The notes beneath the pieces were generated by a model. It had not been told where the DNA came from. It saw only the letters and a list, made by a program, of their open reading frames with translations, and made no database searches. Both the position numbers and the translations under genes were made by a program. 64,000 nt of DNA from an uncultured Winogradskyella sp. (GTDB lineage: Bacteria; Bacteroidota; Bacteroidia; Flavobacteriales; Flavobacteriaceae). Below are positions 60,781 through 64,000 of this stretch, in pieces. The first letter of the stretch is position 1; each line of letters opens with the position of its first letter. The stretch lies in contig NZ_CANMJY010000001.1 in assembly GCF_947498345.1 (NCBI RefSeq), positions 434,001 to 498,000 on the forward strand, given 5' to 3'.

Positions 60781-61395
60781 CTATTTATCTAGCATGTTTT
60801 TGCTAGCCCAACCACCTCCAACTATAAAAAGTAATATACCAGCCCAACGTATAAAATTGAAACCAGAGGAAGGTGCATCCATATCAAACTCAAATACAGT
60901 TTTTCCAAATGCATTTTTATCAGTTTTTATATTTTTGGCGTCTTCAGGTAGTTCTATAATATAAGTTTGTTGCAAATTTCCACCATATTCAGGTGGGCTA
61001 CTGACTAACATGTATTTTGTTTCTGATAGTTCTGTGAGTTGGGCATCCTTCTGTTCCGTGTCAACAATCCATTTACCACGCTTGTTAATTTCACAAACAC
61101 CATAAGCATTGAGACTTAAGTTAAACGAACGATTCATATCGTCTTTTTCTAGTTTAAAGTCGTCGAGAAAGTAAGCAGGCATGCTACGTTCTATATCGCG
61201 TTTTAGTGCCGAGGGATTATTACCATAGTTACTATTCCATATTTGCCACTCCTGGGCTTTCATGGTCATTGATATATTGAGTTTTGCATTACCCACTTCA
61301 TTAATTTTCATTTCTATTTTTTGCTGACTTTGGCTGTATGCTCCTATACTAGATAATAAAGCAATACACACTATTAAATTTATTATTGATTTCAT
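60781..61395 (-). CDS. Secreted, C-terminally anchored hypothetical protein
   Basis: 204 residues. Signal peptide 1-22 (ending GAYSQ), beta-rich middle (KIEMKINEVGNAKLNISMTM; YIIELPEDAKNI), C-terminal membrane helix at about 184-199. Four bases downstream of the transglutaminase-like gene, so one operon. No family recognised. Confidence 0.78.
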   Translation of the reverse strand: MKSIINLIVCIALLSSIGAYSQSQQKIEMKINEVGNAKLNISMTMKAQEWQIWNSNYGNNPSALKRDIERSMPAYFLDDFKLEKDDMNRSFNLSLNAYGVCEINKRGKWIVDTEQKDAQLTELSETKYMLVSSPPEYGGNLQQTYIIELPEDAKNIKTDKNAFGKTVFEFDMDAPSSGFNFIRWAGILLFIVGGGWASKNMLDK

Positions 61396-61399
61396 AATT

Positions 61400-63016
61400 T
61401 TACTTAATACTATTATACACTTGATTTATAATTCCAGAATTTTGATTATACATATAATCTTGTGTGCCTACAGCGACAATTCTAATACCTCCTTGCCGTC
61501 TAAGGACCTTACCGATCCAGCTAAAATTTCCATTAGCAGAATAGGTTTGTCCTGCCAAAGTATTGCCATTGATTTGATAGTCGACTTGCATACCATAACT
61601 AGAGAAATATTGATTTATAGTTGCCATACCTTGTTGTGCGTTAGAAACAGCAATATCATAAATAGTTACTGTTGTCATTTGGTCTGGTGCAATGACTTGT
61701 GCTGTTACTATAGGCATTTGTGGTAAAGGATGCATCATAGTTTGCCAACCGTTAGGAATAGAAAAAGATAATGCATTGTTATTAGTGCGAATGCCAGGTT
61801 CTGGAACTCTGATTTTCGGATCTCTAGGGCTATTGGGTTGTACTAGACTATTTCCAGACCATGATGCAACAATGTTATCTACTTTTTTGCGCATAAAGTC
61901 GTTATCTTTTAAATCCATTGAAGTGACACCTTGCGCATTTACATTATGTATATCTACAATGGTATATCTAGGGTCTCCTGCTTGTGATTTTTGTATAAAC
62001 TCATTGAGTTGTTTTTGCCCTTGATTAAATGCCTCTTCCGCAGTCATAATGTTACCTAAACCTTCACCACCAATTCCAGTAGCCTCAATTGCATAGTATT
62101 GACCATTCATCCTAAAACCAGGATACGCATGGCCAGGTACCATGTAAACAATTGGATCAATACCAGCTGCGGAAAGTACACTGGCATAAAGCACACTCAA
62201 TTCTATACAAAGACCTGTATTACCAGTAATTACCTCTCTTGGTAAACGTACTTGTTGTACAATACTTTGTACATCTTCTGTAGATTTAGGAATTCCTTTA
62301 GTACCGCTATATACCATGTGCGACTTTCGGGTGGCTTCATATATACCTGCCAAAAAACGAACAGCATCTTCAGGTTTTTGAGTTACTGAAGCTGCTTCAC
62401 CTTTTAATAATTTTTCCTGAAGATTTTGTGTGTAATATTTTACTATCGGGTCATTTGGAGTTACAAAACATGCTATAAGGGCGTCGTTATCGTACATGTC
62501 TGCCCACGAGCTAATCTCTTCAGATTTAATACCAGTATAGACATACTCATTTCTGTTGGTAAGTTTAAAAGTAAAATCCTCTTCGATGATATCATCATCT
62601 TCAGCACCATCCCACGATATTTCAATTTCGGTTTTTTCAACAGATTCTGTTGTTTTTTCTGTGATGTCGTTCTTAAGTTTAGGATAACATGGTACTACTA
62701 AAGTTTGCCCTGGGAACATCTCACCAGAAACTGTGAGCTCTGTCCAGTCTACATAATTAGGAATACGATACTTAACTGTAACATCCTCCAAAGTTTCTGA
62801 AGTATTATTGGTAATTTTTGCTTTAAATAGATAGTACTTTCCGTCCATGGCATCAGGATTTGCATATACTCTGTGCGCAGCTGGCATTATAAATGAAGCT
62901 TTATCAATGCTAATGTCTATATCATCAACATTAACTTGTTTTGAGCGCATAAAACTCAATGCAATTAAGACAAGACCTATTAGACCTATAACTAAAGGAA
63001 TGGCAAGTTTTTTCAT
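61400..63016 (-). CDS. Membrane-anchored transglutaminase-like protein
   Basis: 538 residues from ATG 63016 (MKKLAIPLV), 28 bases after the lipoprotein gene ends; a start at 63070 would overlap that gene. One N-terminal membrane helix, a beta-sandwich (about 30-150), then a transglutaminase-like core: TGLCIELSVLYASVL (Cys), VPGHAYPGFRM (His) and YYAIEATG, where Glu replaces the usual Asp. The C-terminal region is beta-rich. Family members are proteases or cross-linking enzymes; the Glu change leaves activity open. Confidence 0.85.
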   Translation of the reverse strand: MKKLAIPLVIGLIGLVLIALSFMRSKQVNVDDIDISIDKASFIMPAAHRVYANPDAMDGKYYLFKAKITNNTSETLEDVTVKYRIPNYVDWTELTVSGEMFPGQTLVVPCYPKLKNDITEKTTESVEKTEIEISWDGAEDDDIIEEDFTFKLTNRNEYVYTGIKSEEISSWADMYDNDALIACFVTPNDPIVKYYTQNLQEKLLKGEAASVTQKPEDAVRFLAGIYEATRKSHMVYSGTKGIPKSTEDVQSIVQQVRLPREVITGNTGLCIELSVLYASVLSAAGIDPIVYMVPGHAYPGFRMNGQYYAIEATGIGGEGLGNIMTAEEAFNQGQKQLNEFIQKSQAGDPRYTIVDIHNVNAQGVTSMDLKDNDFMRKKVDNIVASWSGNSLVQPNSPRDPKIRVPEPGIRTNNNALSFSIPNGWQTMMHPLPQMPIVTAQVIAPDQMTTVTIYDIAVSNAQQGMATINQYFSSYGMQVDYQINGNTLAGQTYSANGNFSWIGKVLRRQGGIRIVAVGTQDYMYNQNSGIINQVYNSIK

Positions 63017-63044
63017 AATTAGATGGTTTTTGAATTTATTGTTA

Positions 63045-63803
63045 TTAAGGTACATTAGGATTGTTGTCATCTGGGTCTCTTAGAATGTCAAAGCCGTCCA
63101 TATCGTTGTCTACGATACCACCACTTTCATTAACATATAACTGATAATTTATTGGTAAAAACGTATTGGCAACTTGGGTGTCATATTCTGCCTCAGGAGC
63201 TGTTGTAACTGAAGTAGTTATATAAGTAGAACCTGCGGCATAAGTGGTAATTACCCATACTTGTGCTATTCTTCCATTAAAGCGAAGCATTCTTGCATTA
63301 AATTCCATAGGAATGGTTGCAAAAATTTGCTGTTTAAACTCAGAACATAAAACTTCGGGTGTACCGTTGAATTCATAAAACGCAAAAAGATTATTTATTT
63401 CATTGGCAATAAAATTTTGTGAAGGTATTTGTTGACCAATAACAGAACTAGAAGGAATCCATCGAAATAAAACAGCATTGTCATTTCTAAAAACATTGAC
63501 ACCAATAGTTTGAGTTTGTGGGTCTGTAAGCTCAAAAGCGGTAAATCCTTGTGGTATTGTAAACCCCAATAAAGGTTGCAGGCTATGAATAAATTGTTGT
63601 CCAGGATTTTGTATTACAGGTACCTGAGATAAACCAGTAGGTTTTGCATTAGCAAAATCCCAATATAGACCAGTGTAGCCTATAGCATTATCACAGCTAG
63701 ATTGTCTATTATCTATATTTTGGTCATTATTGTCGTCTTCGGAAGAGCACGATAGCAATGTTGCAGAAAAAAATAAAAACACTAAAATTATATGTAGTCT
63801 CAT
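63045..63803 (-). CDS. Lipoprotein, 252 aa
   Basis: Lipobox ATLLSCSS (Cys19), then an Asp/Asn-rich linker. A beta-rich domain fills the middle (FELTDPQTQTIGVNVFR; NAVLFRWIPSS), and the acidic C-terminus (NDMDGFDILRDPDDNNPN) looks calcium-binding, like thrombospondin type-3 repeats. First gene of the operon with the transglutaminase-like protein; function unknown. Confidence 0.78.
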   Translation of the reverse strand: MRLHIILVFLFFSATLLSCSSEDDNNDQNIDNRQSSCDNAIGYTGLYWDFANAKPTGLSQVPVIQNPGQQFIHSLQPLLGFTIPQGFTAFELTDPQTQTIGVNVFRNDNAVLFRWIPSSSVIGQQIPSQNFIANEINNLFAFYEFNGTPEVLCSEFKQQIFATIPMEFNARMLRFNGRIAQVWVITTYAAGSTYITTSVTTAPEAEYDTQVANTFLPINYQLYVNESGGIVDNDMDGFDILRDPDDNNPNVP

Positions 63804-63893
63804 AAATAAAATAAGTTTTGGTTATTTCCTTTATATCGAAAAGGTTTTATAATGTCATCATTTAAACCACTACCTTTGTCAAAAAAACATTTA

Positions 63894-64000
63894 ATGCATA
63901 AAGCAGGTTTTGTAAATATTATTGGTAACCCTAATGTTGGTAAATCCACATTGATGAATGCGTTTATTGGCGAAAAGCTATCTATAATAACATCTAAAGC
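63894..64000 (+). CDS. era: Ribosome-assembly GTPase Era (partial)
   Basis: Only the first 35 codons are in the window. [20 protein letters not shown] contains the G1 loop GNPNVGKST and matches the start of Era, which binds 16S rRNA during small-subunit maturation. A second in-frame ATG at 63852 would add 14 residues; the later start fits the family better. Confidence 0.9.
   Translation, partial: MHKAGFVNIIGNPNVGKSTLMNAFIGEKLSIITSK

Noticed and set aside
63017-63070. Longer N-terminus of the transglutaminase-like protein
   Set aside because: It would overlap the end of the upstream lipoprotein gene and hide the membrane anchor behind a polar leader.
1-64000. Complete insertion sequences
   Set aside because: No transposase with DDE, HUH-Y1 or similar motifs and no IS-like terminal repeats were seen.

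Overview
The window is AT-rich DNA from a member of the Bacteroidota, most likely a marine Flavobacteriaceae. Supporting signs are type IX secretion sorting domains, BspA-like surface repeats, TAnnTTTG-type promoters, ECF sigma/anti-sigma pairs, DUF6090 and other flavobacterial families, and genes that mostly lack Shine-Dalgarno sequences. It contains a mobile island, a long cassette array and a stretch of ordinary chromosome.

1-19.0 kb is the right part of an integrative mobilizable element. From the left it carries a MobF relaxase-helicase that runs off the edge, a candidate oriT whose nic-like sequence resembles that of plasmid R388, and DUF3768 and other small plasmid-type genes. Next come a VirD4-like coupling ATPase with a separate membrane partner and a small HTH operon. 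Cargo follows: a BspA-like type IX surface protein, a TetR/hydrolase unit with two identical 16-bp operators, a Fur-like regulator with a thioredoxin-reductase-like oxidoreductase, a small tyrosine recombinase, a RadC-like protein, and an unknown gene coupled to a nitrilase-fold enzyme. A Bacteroidota-type tyrosine integrase sits at the right end, next to a 42-bp 3' fragment of a tRNA-Met gene (attachment site). No type IV secretion genes are seen, so transfer would need help or genes to the left.

19.0-22.1 kb holds debris of an older island: a serine recombinase that has lost its catalytic domain, and an orphan RHS toxin tip with a probable immunity lipoprotein, flanked by imperfect direct repeats.

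22.1-51.9 kb is the most striking region. Gene units are separated by imperfectly palindromic repeats of about 135-150 bp with arms resembling AACGTGTTCGTGTATGG and TATACACGTTGTT. In the clear cases the first bases of a unit are the reverse complement of its last bases (for example GTTGCCAGTA / TACTGGCAAC). That is the signature of circularising integron cassettes, but the sites do not fit the attC consensus GTTRRRY. Of 34 genes, 32 are on the minus strand. Cargo includes a ParDE pair, SRPBCC proteins, two ECF sigma units, serine hydrolases, FRG, HNH-like and caspase-like proteins, an SDR/HxlR pair and many unknowns. No cognate integrase is present.

52-64 kb is ordinary chromosome. It has an AraC regulator, a serine hydrolase, secreted proteins, a TrmH-type methyltransferase, an ECF sigma / TPR membrane / TPR-CHAT protease operon, a transglutaminase-like operon, and the start of era.
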